This document shows positions 1-11,683 of a stretch of DNA of 64,000 bases, in pieces (the stretch's first letter is position 1; each line of letters opens with the position of its first letter). The position numbers and the translations under genes are program-made. The notes under the pieces were generated by a model. That model saw only the letters and a list, made by a program, of their open reading frames with translations, ran no database searches and was not told where the DNA came from. Origin of the DNA: Nocardioides sp. Soil774 (GTDB lineage: Bacteria > Actinomycetota > Actinomycetes > Propionibacteriales > Nocardioidaceae); contig NZ_LMSM01000001.1 of the NCBI RefSeq assembly GCF_001428125.1, positions 187,306 through 251,305 of the forward strand. The letters are read 5' to 3'.

Positions 1-1
1 A

Positions 2-400
2 CGCTACGTCGGATCGCGCCACTTCAGGACGAGAGGCGAGGAGCTGAGCGAGCGGATCCTCGGCAGCGAGGGCCGGCTGCTGCACGAGGTGAACATCGCG
101 ATGATCGAGATCGTCAAGGACATGTTGGGCATCACGACCCCGCTGGTCGTGACGGAGCCGCCTGTGGAGGCCGGCACGGACCGGCTCATCGAACAGGTCC
201 GGATGGTCGGCGGCACGTCGTACCTGGCCGGACCCGGTGGGCGCGCGTACATGGGTGACGACGCAGAAGCCAGGTTCGCCCGGGCCGGGCTCGAGCTCCA
301 GTGGTCTCGGCACCAGGTCAGGACGGGGGACTCGATCGTGAACCTGTTGATGGACGAGGCGGAGCCGATGGACTACGTGCTCAGGCAGGTGCCTGAGTAG
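2..400 (+). CDS. WbqC-like family protein, 3' part only
   Basis: The reading frame is open from base 2, so the gene begins outside the window and only the last 132 codons are seen. The fragment has typical WbqC-family features: an Asn-Ile-Ala helix, the segment LGITTPLVV, then GGTSYLAGPGGRAYM and a final SIVNLLMDE segment. WbqC-like proteins occur in polysaccharide or glycolipid synthesis clusters, but their biochemical role is poorly defined. The TAG stop at 398-400 lies inside the convergent MauE-like gene, overlapping its 3' end by 20 bases. The family call rests on remembered motif order; the substrate cannot be inferred. Confidence 0.7.
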   Translation, partial: RYVGSRHFRTRGEELSERILGSEGRLLHEVNIAMIEIVKDMLGITTPLVVTEPPVEAGTDRLIEQVRMVGGTSYLAGPGGRAYMGDDAEARFARAGLELQWSRHQVRTGDSIVNLLMDEAEPMDYVLRQVPE

Positions 401-1406
401 CAGCGCCGGACCCACCTGCGGTCGGGTCCGACTCCTCGCTCAGCGCAGCTAGCACCTCCTCGACGAACTCCGCGATCACGTCCTCGCCGACGACGGGTCC
501 GCCGGCGAGGAAGCCGTCGGCGCCCAGCAGGACGGCGGCGGGGGTGCCCCCGGAGAAGAGGCGTCTGACGTTGAGCTCGGGCTCGGAGACCGACAGCTCG
601 GGGGCGTGCTCGGAAGCGGTCATCGCGGAGGAGACGTCGGGGTAGACCGCGAGCACGCTCACAGCGGGAGCCAGCTGTGCGGCCCACTCGTCGAGCCGCG
701 CGGCGGTGCGGACGCAGGGGGCGCAGCCGGGGCTCAGGACGACGAGCAGGCGCGCCTGCGTCATCGCGAGCTCGGCCAGTGTCGCGGTGCGGCCGTCGGC
801 GGTCGTAAGGACCCCGTAGGGGATCCGCTGGCGCTCGTAGTCGAGCAGCTCGTCGTCGGGCACGCGCGCGGAAGAGGTCGGCGGGGCGCCGGAAACCAGC
901 ACGGCGACGACGACTGCTGCCGCTGCCGCGAGCAGGGCCCACCATCCCGCGGCATCGAGCTCGGCCACTGTGTCCGGTGTGGACGCACCTTCCACCGCCG
1001 ACCACACGAGGGCCCCGGCCAAGAGGGTGAGGAGCACGTTGCGGACGAGGGTTGTGCGGTCGACGTCGTGGCGGCCGATGCTGCCGAAGCAGGAGCACGT
1101 CACCGGCTCGTCGAAGCCGAGCGCGCGGGCGATCACCGCCGTGTAGGCCAGCATCAGCACCAGTACGCCGACAGCGACCGGCACCAGCCACGGGTGCGGC
1201 GCGGCCAGCAGGAGGACGCCGAGCGCGACCTCGAGCCAGGGGAGGGCTGCGGCCGCGGCGTCCCTCGGCACCACGTCCGGCACCCGCAGCGCGTCGAAGG
1301 CGTCACGCGTAGCGACCTTGTCGCGCAGCTTGGCGACGCCGCTGGTCAGCAGGACCGCCGCCAGGGTCAGCGCAATGACGAGCGCTGCGAGCGGGGCGTG
1401 GTCCAT
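381..1406 (-). CDS. MauE/DoxX-like membrane protein fused to thioredoxin-like domain
   Basis: 341 residues. The N-terminal half has about four hydrophobic segments and a CSCFG motif, as in MauE-type membrane proteins that supply reducing power to periplasmic disulfide chemistry. A further membrane segment (about residue 160) leads to a C-terminal thioredoxin-like domain with a CAPC active site in LLVVLSPGCAPC and a later cis-proline-like GGTPAAV. The likely role is extracytoplasmic thiol-disulfide exchange with electrons passed through the membrane domain (inference). A TACGAT box 7 bases before the ATG suggests a leaderless transcript. It lies downstream of and parallel to the DUF1707 gene. 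Confidence 0.75.
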   Translation of the reverse strand: MDHAPLAALVIALTLAAVLLTSGVAKLRDKVATRDAFDALRVPDVVPRDAAAAALPWLEVALGVLLLAAPHPWLVPVAVGVLVLMLAYTAVIARALGFDEPVTCSCFGSIGRHDVDRTTLVRNVLLTLLAGALVWSAVEGASTPDTVAELDAAGWWALLAAAAAVVVAVLVSGAPPTSSARVPDDELLDYERQRIPYGVLTTADGRTATLAELAMTQARLLVVLSPGCAPCVRTAARLDEWAAQLAPAVSVLAVYPDVSSAMTASEHAPELSVSEPELNVRRLFSGGTPAAVLLGADGFLAGGPVVGEDVIAEFVEEVLAALSEESDPTAGGSGAATQAPA

Positions 1407-1413
1407 GGGCGCG

Positions 1414-1419
1414 ATCGTA
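1414..1419 (-). promoter_or_regulatory. -10 box of MauE-like gene
   Basis: Read on the minus strand this is TACGAT, 7 bases before the ATG at 1406. No ribosome-binding site fits in between, so a leaderless mRNA is inferred. Confidence 0.5.
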
Positions 1420-1427
1420 GGCCCGGC

Positions 1428-1919
1428 TCAGCGCCGGGGGTGGGCCCAGCGGTAGAGGGCGACGGGACCGGGCAGGAACACGGTCAGCGCGATGATGCCG
1501 AACACCCGGTCCCCGCCGTCGGAGCCGAACAGCAGCAGTCCGAAGGCCATCAGGATGAAGGGAGCCGTCACGAGGCCGACGCACCAGAACATCAATCGGG
1601 GCAGCAGCCCGCGCTGGGGAGCGGCGTTCCACATGGTCCGGGACTCCATGTCGTCGAGCCCGGCGAGGACGTCCTCGAGGTCGCCGCGGGTGCGGGCAGC
1701 GAGGGCGCTCGAGGTGCGTTCCTCGAGCTCGGGAGAGGTCAGCCGTCCCTCGCTGAAGGCGCGGTTGAGCAGGACACAGACGTCGTCGCGCTCGGCATCG
1801 GAGGCGAGCAGCGCGTCGCGCTTGGCCTCGACACGTTCGCGAGCGGCGTACCACCGCCGCAGTGCCTCCTCGCCGGGACGCGGCCCGGGCGCGGCTCCCC
1901 CTGCTCCTGACGCGGTCAT
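1428..1919 (-). CDS. DUF1707 (SHOCT-like) membrane protein
   Basis: 163 residues. The middle (about 35-90) carries the DUF1707 pattern: a SDAERDDVCVLLNRAFSEGRL stretch, here starting with an Ala-Ser-Asp sequence, followed by LEERTSSALAARTRGDLEDVLAGLD. DUF1707 modules are common in actinobacterial membrane or regulatory proteins and have no agreed function. The C-terminal third has two hydrophobic segments (about residues 105-150), so the protein is probably membrane-anchored with the DUF1707 region in the cytoplasm. The ATG at 1919 is preceded by TAGCCT with a 6-base gap, which supports this start. The MauE-like gene follows after 21 bases. Confidence 0.75.
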   Translation of the reverse strand: MTASGAGGAAPGPRPGEEALRRWYAARERVEAKRDALLASDAERDDVCVLLNRAFSEGRLTSPELEERTSSALAARTRGDLEDVLAGLDDMESRTMWNAAPQRGLLPRLMFWCVGLVTAPFILMAFGLLLFGSDGGDRVFGIIALTVFLPGPVALYRWAHPRR

Positions 1920-1925
1920 GCGCCA

Positions 1926-1931
1926 AGGCTA
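1926..1931 (-). promoter_or_regulatory. -10 box of DUF1707 gene
   Basis: Minus-strand TAGCCT, 6 bases before the ATG at 1919; the spacing implies leaderless transcription. Confidence 0.5.
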
Positions 1932-2114
1932 GGTGGTGCCTGCGGGGCGCGACGGTGTTTCCGGCGTCCGGCCACGTTTGTCGAAGGTGTGGCGCAGGTC
2001 TCACGGAGACCGCACCGTCCTGTTGCCGTCCCGTGGCGATTGAATCCTTAACGTCAACGTCGACGGAGCGGCCACCTGGGGAGGTCCGCCCGCTGGATCG
2101 ATGGGAACTCACCG

Positions 2115-2906
2115 ATGACTCTCGGAGCCGACGCAGCGCCGCTGCGTGCCTCGCGCCGCTCGGTCGTGCGCGGCGCAGCGTGGAGCGTGCCGGTCGTGGC
2201 CGTGGCCGCGACCGCTCCGGCGTACGCCGCCTCGCCCTGCGACCCACGTCCCTATACCCTCGACTGGGGCAATCCGACAGTGACGACCTACACGCCGCCC
2301 CCCCAAACGGGCAGCGGCGCGATTACCACGACGGCGTACGCGTTGGCAGCCGCCGGCAGTGGCGCGTCGAACGTGGCGGTGATCCTCACGAGCTCCATCA
2401 CCGGCTCGGTGACGCGGGCGGCGGACAACATGGCGGTGTCGACCGAGACCAACGTGGGCGGCCTCAACCTCGGCCCCGGCCTCAACCTGTCGCACGCGGC
2501 TCCGGTGACGAGCGGTATCGCGAACCGCCAGACCCTCACGATCTCGTTCGACCGCGCGGTGACGGGCCTGAGCTTCTGGCTCACCGACATCGACAGCACG
2601 CTCAACGGGAGCGGCACCAAGAGGGACCCGTACGCCGGTTGGTGGGACCGCGTGGCGCTGAGCGGGACCTACACCCAGTCGCGTGACGCGCTCGTGCTGG
2701 GCTCGGGCACGACGGCCGACCCTTGGTACTTCGACGACCCCAACACCAACGTCGGCAACGAGTCGGGCGGGGCGCGGGTGAAGGTGACCTACCCCGGCAC
2801 GATCGCCGCGGGCGACACGATCACGCTGCAGTACTGGACCACCCAGAGCGACGGCAACCAGCGCATCTTCCTCTCCGACCTCAGTTGGACCGCGCGCGGC
2901 TGCTGA
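2115..2906 (+). CDS. Tat-exported cell-surface protein, function unknown
   Basis: 263 residues. The N-terminus has a twin-arginine signal (SRRSVVRGAAW, then a hydrophobic run ending APAYAAS), so export by the Tat pathway with cleavage near residue 39 is likely. The mature part is rich in Thr, Ser, Gly and Asn and looks like an all-beta secreted domain; cysteines sit only near the mature N-terminus and at the very C-terminus (RGC), which could form one disulfide. I do not recognise a catalytic motif. The 195-base upstream region holds only weak promoter candidates. The gene is followed by an MFS pump 45 bases downstream. Confidence 0.7.
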   Translation: MTLGADAAPLRASRRSVVRGAAWSVPVVAVAATAPAYAASPCDPRPYTLDWGNPTVTTYTPPPQTGSGAITTTAYALAAAGSGASNVAVILTSSITGSVTRAADNMAVSTETNVGGLNLGPGLNLSHAAPVTSGIANRQTLTISFDRAVTGLSFWLTDIDSTLNGSGTKRDPYAGWWDRVALSGTYTQSRDALVLGSGTTADPWYFDDPNTNVGNESGGARVKVTYPGTIAAGDTITLQYWTTQSDGNQRIFLSDLSWTARGC

Positions 2907-2951
2907 CCCGGCGGGGAACAACCCCGCCCGCGAGGCGGTTGTGACCCCTCG

Positions 2952-4304
2952 ATGACCTCCACCGCGACGACCACCCAGACGACCGAGCAGCCCGACGACC
3001 ACCGCAGGGTGTCGATGCTGCTCGGCCTGCTCTTCGGCCTCGCCGGGATGGGCTCCTCCAGCGCGGCCGTGACGCTCGCGCTGATGGGCGACGAGCTCGG
3101 CGTCGGCCCGGGTCTCGCGGCCTGGACGATCAGCCTCTACGTCCTCATGCTCGCGGTCACCACCGCGCTCTACGGCCGGATCTCCGACCTCGTCGGCATC
3201 CGCCGCCCGCTGCTCGCGGGCCTGGTGCTGATGTCGGTCGGTGCGCTGGTCGCGGCACTCGCGCCGACCTTCCCGGTGCTGCTCGGCGCGCGCATGCTGC
3301 AGGGCGCCGGCGCGGCCGCCGTGCCGACCCTCGGCGTCGCCGTGCTCTCCGCCCGCTACAGCGGCGAGGTGCGCGGGCTCGCCTTCGGCCGCCTCGCCGG
3401 GGTCGCGGCCGCGGTGAGCTGCCTCGGCCCGCTCATCGGCGGCGTGGTGGAGGCGGCGTACGGCTGGCGGGTCGTGATGGCCCTCCCGATCCTGGGCGCG
3501 CTCGTCGTGCCGCTGCTGTGGCGCGCCCTGACCACCGAGGGCAGCGGTGCCCGGCTCGACGTCGTCGGCGCGATCGTGGTGGCCCTGACCGCCGCCGGCA
3601 TGGTGCTGCTCGTGCAGTCGCCCTCGGCCGGGCTGCTGGTCGCGGCGATCGGTGCCGGGCTGCTCGTGCTGGGCGTGCCCGCGGTGCGCGCGACCGTACG
3701 CCGTCGCCCTGACGGCTTCCTGCCCGTCGAGGTGATTCGCAACGCGACCGTCGTGCGCAGCGCCGTCGCGGCGTCGTCGGTGCCCGCGGCGTGGTTCGCC
3801 ATGCTGATCGCGCTCCCGGCCGTGCTGCTGTCCGCCGGCTGGGAGGCCTGGCAGGTGGGCCTGGCGATGCTGCCGAGCGCGATCGTCGCGCTGGTCGTGC
3901 CGCAGGTCACCGGCCCCACCCTCAACCGCATCGGACCGGGCCGCGCGCTCGCCGTGGCTGCGGTCGTCGCGTCGGTCGCCCTCCTGGTCGCCACCGCCGG
4001 CGCGCACTGGACCAGTGCGCCGGTGCTGGTCGTCGCGATCATCCTGGTGACCTTCGCCTTCGGGCTGGGCCAGCCGGCGCTGAGCGCCGTGGTGGGTGAC
4101 GCGGTGCACTCCGAGGTGCGCGGGGTGGCCCTCGGCGTCTCCACGCTGCTGTTCCTGATCGGCGGCAGCGTCGGCTCGGCCGTCGTCGCCGGGATCAGCG
4201 GACCGCTCGGGATGGCCGGCGCCCTGTTCGTGCTCGCGGTGCTGCCCCTGCTCGGGCTCGTCGTGCTCCGCCCGACGCTGCGTGCGGAGCCCGCCGCGGC
4301 GTAG
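2952..4304 (+). CDS. MFS drug-type efflux transporter
   Basis: 450 residues, mostly hydrophobic, with roughly 12-14 predicted membrane helices. The loop after helix 2 reads YGRISDLVGIRRPLL, a version of MFS motif A, and ARMLQGAGAAAVP is a conserved DHA-type helix. This is the drug:H+ antiporter branch of the superfamily; the substrate is unknown. The N-terminal 20 residues are hydrophilic and Thr-rich. It ends 3 bases before the convergent DUF2384-like gene, leaving no room for an intergenic terminator. No local regulator is present. Confidence 0.82.
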   Translation: MTSTATTTQTTEQPDDHRRVSMLLGLLFGLAGMGSSSAAVTLALMGDELGVGPGLAAWTISLYVLMLAVTTALYGRISDLVGIRRPLLAGLVLMSVGALVAALAPTFPVLLGARMLQGAGAAAVPTLGVAVLSARYSGEVRGLAFGRLAGVAAAVSCLGPLIGGVVEAAYGWRVVMALPILGALVVPLLWRALTTEGSGARLDVVGAIVVALTAAGMVLLVQSPSAGLLVAAIGAGLLVLGVPAVRATVRRRPDGFLPVEVIRNATVVRSAVAASSVPAAWFAMLIALPAVLLSAGWEAWQVGLAMLPSAIVALVVPQVTGPTLNRIGPGRALAVAAVVASVALLVATAGAHWTSAPVLVVAIILVTFAFGLGQPALSAVVGDAVHSEVRGVALGVSTLLFLIGGSVGSAVVAGISGPLGMAGALFVLAVLPLLGLVVLRPTLRAEPAAA

Positions 4305-4307
4305 GCC

Positions 4308-4955
4308 TCAGCGAGCGGAGGCCCGGGCCCGCTCCGCCAGCGCGATCGCGGCGCGCTGCACGACCGGCTGCTCCTCGGGGTCGCGTGCGGCCTCGTGCGG
4401 CACGGCGCCGCCCAGCAGGCCGGCGGGGGTGGTGAGCCAGATCCAGGCACGCCACGGGTCGACGGCGGCGAGCAGGGGCTCGAGCACGGTCAGCAGCTCC
4501 TCGCGCACCTCGCCCGACCCGTCGAGCTGGAAGGTGGGGACCAGGATCGCGCCCTCGTGCTGGACGAGCAGGAGGGTGCGGCGCTCGGCCGCCTTGTGCA
4601 CCGCGAAGCGGGCCGCGTTGAGCGAGACCCCGCGCAGCCCGGCGACGCCTGCGTAGTCGGTCCAGCCGCCGTCGAGCAGCTCGGCGCGCACGCGGGCGTC
4701 GCGACGCAGGCGTACGAGCGCGATCGGCACGCCGTGCGCGGGGTCCTCCCCGGTCGAGCGCAGCACGGCGTCGAGCTCGACGAGGCGCTCGGCGGTCAGC
4801 GGCTCACCGGTGGCCGGCTCGCGCCAGTGCGCGGCGCCGTCGGCGCCGCGCACGTAGGACGGGAGTCCTGCGGCCTCGAGCTGGTCGGCCAGCCCGAGGC
4901 CCTCGAGCCACGCCGCGAGCTCGTCGGCGAGGCCGTCGTGGTCGCGGGTCGTCAC
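4308..4955 (-). CDS. Protein with DUF2384/MbcA-ParS-like C-terminal region
   Basis: 215 residues from a GTG at 4955; typA ends 8 bases upstream, so the two are probably co-transcribed. The middle (about 60-150) has the order seen in some Xre/MbcA/ParS-type proteins: YVRGADGAAHW, a helix-rich stretch, then ILVPTFQLDGSGEV. The C-terminus has VDPWRAWIWLTTPAGLLGG, resembling the DPW...W...P...L pattern of the toxin-binding DUF2384 region. Such proteins often pair with RES toxins, but no RES gene is adjacent, so an antitoxin role is not supported. The family call is tentative. Confidence 0.5.
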   Translation of the reverse strand: MTTRDHDGLADELAAWLEGLGLADQLEAAGLPSYVRGADGAAHWREPATGEPLTAERLVELDAVLRSTGEDPAHGVPIALVRLRRDARVRAELLDGGWTDYAGVAGLRGVSLNAARFAVHKAAERRTLLLVQHEGAILVPTFQLDGSGEVREELLTVLEPLLAAVDPWRAWIWLTTPAGLLGGAVPHEAARDPEEQPVVQRAAIALAERARASAR

Positions 4956-4963
4956 GGTGTCGG

Positions 4964-6856
<1,893 letters not shown>

Positions 6857-7033
6857 GCAGGAGCCTTCCGGGCGGAAACGAGGCAGAGACGAGCGAGTGG
6901 CCGATGGGCCGGGCGCGGCCGGCACGGCCGCAGCGCGGTCGAGTCTAGTGGGCCGCGGGCGGTATCGACATTTCGCGGATCGGGCCCCCGGGAGCCCTAC
7001 CGGGTGTCGGAGCCGCGGGGTAGACCTGTCGTC

Positions 7034-8368
7034 ATGACTTCTCGGGACTCCACGCCGCCCCTGCTCCACCCGCCTGCCAGGTGCACCTTCATCCCGCCCT
7101 GGCTCGCCGAGCGCGTCGACGGGCCCGACGCCGCCGCCCGCGACGAGGCGGTCCGACGGCTGCGCAGCGCGGAGGGACGCTCGGCCCGGGCCTCGGTCGC
7201 GGTGCGGTCGGGCGCGGCCTGGACGGTCCACGACGCGGGTTCCGGCACGACGCTCCCCGGGACGCCGGTGCGCAGCGCCGGCGAGCCCGCGACCGGCGAC
7301 CTGGCGGTCGACGAGGCCGCGGCCGGCATCTCGGCGACCCTGGAGATGTTCGCCGTCGACCTGGGCCGCATCTCCCACGACGACGCCGGCGCTCCGGTCA
7401 GCCTGACCGTGCACTACGGCCAGGCCTATAACAACGCCTTCTGGGACGGCACCCAGCTGGTCTTCGGCGACGGAGACGGCCGTGTCTTCGAGCGCTTCAC
7501 CAAGCCCGTCGACGTGCTGGCCCACGAGTTCTCCCACGCCGTCGTGGAGCACACCGTCGACCTCACCTACCGCGGGCAGTCCGGCGCGCTCAACGAGTCG
7601 GTCGCCGACGTGTTCGCCGCCTGCCTCAAGCAGCGGGTGCTCGGCCAGGACGCCGCCGAGGGCGACTGGCTGATCGGCGAGGGCATCTTCACCCCCGGCG
7701 TGCAGGCCCGCGCCCTGCGCGACATGGCCGCCCCCGGCACGGCCTACGACGACCCCGAGCTCGGCGCCGACCCGCAGGTCGGCCACATGGACGACTACGT
7801 CGTGACCGCCTCCGACAACGGCGGGGTCCACCTCAACTCCGGCATCCCCAACAAGGCCTTCCAGCTCGCCGCGGTCGCGGTGGGTGGCCGCTCGATCGAG
7901 GGCGCCGGCCGCATCTGGTACGCCGCGCTGCTGAGCGGCGACGTGCCCCCGGGCGCCGACTTCGCCACCTTCGCGGCCGCCACGGTCGCGGCCGCGGGCG
8001 AGCACGCCGACGTCGTACGACAAGCGTGGGCGCAGGTCGGCGTCGACCCCGCGGTCACCGGGCGGCCGGCGGCCCCGGCCCCGTCGGGCGCGCGACGGGT
8101 GCGGGTGGAGCGCAGCGGCGGCTTCATCGGCCGCACGGTGTCGGCCGAGGTCGACCTCGACGGGCCAGACGGCGCCGACCTGCGCGGCCTGGTGGCCAAC
8201 GCGGTGGCCCCGGGCGCGCCCGGTGGGTCGGTGCCGAAGCCCGACATGTTCCTCTACACCTTCATCGTGGAGGGGGCCGAGCCCGTGCAGGTGCCCGAGC
8301 ACCTCCTCAGCGGCAGCCAGCGCGAGCTGGCCCGTCGCGTGCTGGAGACCGGGGCCGCCGAGATGTGA
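7034..8368 (+). CDS. M4 (thermolysin/protealysin-type) metalloprotease with emfourin-like C-terminal domain
   Basis: 444 residues. The zinc motif HEFSH is at 164-168 and the third zinc ligand lies in [11 protein letters not shown] about 20 residues later; [14 protein letters not shown] is the M4 substrate-site histidine region. A short N-terminal part (FIPPWL at about 18) resembles the protealysin propeptide, and no signal peptide is visible, so the enzyme may be cytoplasmic. The last ~90 residues (from about 353, [15 protein letters not shown]) resemble emfourin, the protealysin inhibitor encoded beside that protease in Serratia. Here both appear in one chain. TAGACC lies 7 bases before the ATG. 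Confidence 0.88.
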   Translation: MTSRDSTPPLLHPPARCTFIPPWLAERVDGPDAAARDEAVRRLRSAEGRSARASVAVRSGAAWTVHDAGSGTTLPGTPVRSAGEPATGDLAVDEAAAGISATLEMFAVDLGRISHDDAGAPVSLTVHYGQAYNNAFWDGTQLVFGDGDGRVFERFTKPVDVLAHEFSHAVVEHTVDLTYRGQSGALNESVADVFAACLKQRVLGQDAAEGDWLIGEGIFTPGVQARALRDMAAPGTAYDDPELGADPQVGHMDDYVVTASDNGGVHLNSGIPNKAFQLAAVAVGGRSIEGAGRIWYAALLSGDVPPGADFATFAAATVAAAGEHADVVRQAWAQVGVDPAVTGRPAAPAPSGARRVRVERSGGFIGRTVSAEVDLDGPDGADLRGLVANAVAPGAPGGSVPKPDMFLYTFIVEGAEPVQVPEHLLSGSQRELARRVLETGAAEM

Positions 8369-8414
8369 GCGCGCGACCTCCCTCCGGGTGTCCGCCGGAT
8401 GTGGTCGCGGCCAG

Positions 8415-8420
8415 TAGGTT
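8415..8420 (+). promoter_or_regulatory. -10 box of topoisomerase IB gene
   Basis: TAGGTT, 6 bases before the ATG at 8427; no ribosome-binding site in between, so leaderless initiation is inferred. Confidence 0.5.
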
Positions 8421-8426
8421 CACCGC

Positions 8427-9422
8427 ATGCCCCGACTGCGGCGTACGTCCCCTGACCAGCCGGGCTGGACCCGCCGACGCGCCGGCAAGGGCTTCACGTT
8501 CCTCGACCAGGACGGCAACCGGCTCGACGCCGAGCAGGCGCAGCGCTGCAAGGACCTGGTGATCCCGCCGGCCTGGAAGGACGTGTGGATCACGCCCCAC
8601 GCCAACGGTCACCTCCAGGCCGTGGGCACCGACGACGCCGGGCGGCGGCAGTACCTCTACCACCCGCAGTGGCGCACCAGCCGCGACGCGGCGAAGTTCG
8701 AGCGGATCCTGGTCTTCGGCAAGGCGCTGTCGAGGGCGCGGGAGCGGGTGCTCACCGACATCGGCGTCGAGGGCATGTCGCTCGAGCGCGCCTGCGCCGT
8801 CGCCGTGCGGCTGCTCGACCTGGGCTACTTCCGCATCGGCAACGACGTCTACACCGACACCAACGGCTCCTTCGGCCTCACCACGCTGCGCAAGGACCAC
8901 GTCAGCCGGCACGGCAAGGGCCTGCGGTTCTGCTTCGTCGGCAAGTCGGGGGTCGACCACTGCATCGACATCGACGACACCTCGGCGATCGAGGCGCTCG
9001 ACGTGATGCGCCGGCGCCGTGGCGGCGGCGACCAGCTGCTGGCGTGGAAGGACGGACGCACCTGGCGCACGTTGAGCTCGAGCGACGTCAACGACTACAT
9101 CCGCACCTGCACCGGCATCGAGGCCACCGCCAAGGACTTCCGCACCTGGCACGCCACCGTCATCGCTGCCGCGGCGCTGGCCGAGAGCGACGAGCCGGGG
9201 CAGACCAAGGCCTCGCGCAAGCGCGCTGTCGCGGCCGCCATGAAGGAGGTCTCGGAGTTCCTCGGCAACACCCCGACCCTCGCCCGCTCGGCCTACGTCG
9301 ACCCGCGCGTCGTCGAGGCCTACGAGCACGGCCGGACGATCAAGGTGCGTGCCCGCTACGACACCGCCGACGCCCGGCAGGCCGCCCTCGAGCGCGCGGT
9401 GCTCAAGCTGCTCGCCGGCTGA
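8427..9422 (+). CDS. DNA topoisomerase IB (poxvirus-like)
   Basis: 331 residues, the usual size of bacterial type IB topoisomerases. The N-terminal domain has FTFLDQDGNRL and IPPAWKDVWI, and the core includes RIGNDVY, FGLTTLRKDHV, KSGVDH and the FRTWHATV block. The active-site tyrosine should be the one in NTPTLARSAYVDP near residue 287, which forms the 3'-phosphotyrosyl link. The enzyme relaxes supercoils without ATP or magnesium. Its stop is followed at once by a repeat-type hairpin shared with the convergent serC. Confidence 0.93.
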   Translation: MPRLRRTSPDQPGWTRRRAGKGFTFLDQDGNRLDAEQAQRCKDLVIPPAWKDVWITPHANGHLQAVGTDDAGRRQYLYHPQWRTSRDAAKFERILVFGKALSRARERVLTDIGVEGMSLERACAVAVRLLDLGYFRIGNDVYTDTNGSFGLTTLRKDHVSRHGKGLRFCFVGKSGVDHCIDIDDTSAIEALDVMRRRRGGGDQLLAWKDGRTWRTLSSSDVNDYIRTCTGIEATAKDFRTWHATVIAAAALAESDEPGQTKASRKRAVAAAMKEVSEFLGNTPTLARSAYVDPRVVEAYEHGRTIKVRARYDTADARQAALERAVLKLLAG

Positions 9423-9481
9423 CCGCCGCTGGTCGAGGAGGTCGCGCAGCGACCCTCACGAGACCCCTCGACCAGCAGCGG
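9423..9481. terminator. Bidirectional terminator between topoisomerase IB gene and serC
   Basis: Outer arms at 9423-9438 and 9466-9481 match at 15 of 16 positions. The interior holds a second hairpin with arms GGTCGC and GCGACC. It fills the whole gap between two convergent stop codons. Confidence 0.65.
9429..9466 (+). repeat. Dispersed intergenic repeat, copy A
   Basis: The ends TGGTCGAGGAGG and TCACGAGACCC match the copy at 53736-53772, while the inner hairpin differs in sequence but not in pairing. Confidence 0.55.
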
Positions 9482-9484
9482 TGC

Positions 9485-10615
<1,131 letters not shown>

Positions 10616-10707
10616 TCACGTTGATCACGGAACGGCGGTGCTGACGACGCTGTCAGAGCCCCTAGTGTGTCACCCGCTCGAGCACGTCTCACGATGGGGG
10701 ATCGATC

Positions 10708-11100
10708 ATGAACACCAGCGACGCGCCTCCCGGCCTGGCGCACCAGTCGACCGTGCGGACCGTCGCGCGGGTGCTCGCCGTGGTGCTGCTGCTCTCCGGC
10801 GTGGTGCTGCTCGTGCGGGGGATCTCGGGCTTCGTCGACCAGGCGCAGTCGATGGAGGTCAGCGCCGACTTCGGCCCGGTCCTCACCATTGCGGCGGGTG
10901 GCTTCTGCGTGGTCCTCGGCCTCGCCGCGGCCAACGTCGGCTGGATGCGCGCCCAGGCGTCGTACGTCGCGGGCGAGACGGTGCCGGTCGTGAAGCAGTC
11001 GCTCGAGCACCTGACGGCCGGCCCCACCTGCCGCCAGTGCGGCACCCGCAACGACACGTCCGCGAGGTTCTGCGACAGCTGCGGGCAGTCGCTTGCCTGA
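10708..11100 (+). CDS. Small membrane protein with C-terminal zinc ribbon
   Basis: 130 residues. Two hydrophobic segments (about 20-43 and 58-80) are followed by a hydrophilic region and a zinc-ribbon tail with CRQCG and CDSCG. Membrane proteins with a cytoplasmic zinc ribbon are common in actinobacteria and mostly uncharacterised; I do not assign a function. The GNAT gene begins inside its 3' end (8-base overlap, TTG start), so the two are probably translated together. GGGGGATCG just upstream of the ATG is a usable ribosome-binding site. Confidence 0.7.
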   Translation: MNTSDAPPGLAHQSTVRTVARVLAVVLLLSGVVLLVRGISGFVDQAQSMEVSADFGPVLTIAAGGFCVVLGLAAANVGWMRAQASYVAGETVPVVKQSLEHLTAGPTCRQCGTRNDTSARFCDSCGQSLA

Positions 11101-11599
11101 CACCTCCGACCTGCGCATCTCGCGGGTCCCGATCACCCACCCCGACGCGCAGGCCCTCGTCGAGGCGGTGCAGGAGGAGTACGTCGCGCGCTACGGCAGC
11201 CGTGACGACTCCCCGATCGACCCGCGCGACTTCGAGGACCCGCTCGGCCAGTTCTTCGTCGGCCACCTCGACGGGGACCCCGTCGCCACCGGCGCCTGGC
11301 GGCGCTCGTCGGTGCGGGCGCTGGGGGCCGACGTCACGGCCGAGGTGAAGCGGATGTACGTCGTCCCGCGCGCGCAGCGACGCGGGGTCGCGCGCCGGAT
11401 GCTCGCCCACCTCGAGGCGACCGCGGCGGCCGCGGGCATCGAGGCGCTGGTGCTGGAGACGGGCATCAAGCAGCCCGAGGCCATCGAGCTCTACCTGTCG
11501 TCGGGCTACGAGCCGGTCCCCGGGTTCGGCCACTACCGCGACTCCGGGCTGAGCCGCTGCTTCGCCCGACTGCTCGTCGCGCGAACTACCGATCTGTAG
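11093..11599 (+). CDS. GNAT-family N-acetyltransferase
   Basis: 168 residues with the GNAT acetyl-CoA signature: VKRMYVVPRAQRRGVARRML contains the R/Q-x-x-G-x-A loop, and IEALVLETGIKQPEAIELYLSSGYEPVPGFGHY is the usual C-terminal half. The acceptor substrate is unknown. The TTG start at 11093 overlaps the upstream stop by 8 bases, and no other start fits the N-terminal half better. The stop codon lies inside a 13-bp hairpin. Confidence 0.8.
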   Translation: MPDTSDLRISRVPITHPDAQALVEAVQEEYVARYGSRDDSPIDPRDFEDPLGQFFVGHLDGDPVATGAWRRSSVRALGADVTAEVKRMYVVPRAQRRGVARRMLAHLEATAAAAGIEALVLETGIKQPEAIELYLSSGYEPVPGFGHYRDSGLSRCFARLLVARTTDL

Positions 11600-11608
11600 T
11601 TCGCGCGA
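11577..11608 (+). terminator. Terminator hairpin overlapping GNAT stop codon
   Basis: Arms TCGCGCGAACTAC and GTAGTTCGCGCGA are perfectly complementary over 13 bp with the 6-base loop CGATCT. There is no U-tract, which is common for actinobacterial terminators. The TAG stop lies in the right arm. Confidence 0.7.
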
Positions 11609-11683
11609 ACCCCTGACGACCTCCGCGACCCCCACCTACGGTCGCTGGTGCACGTGTGGTCACAGGGGAAGGTGGGGCGTCTC

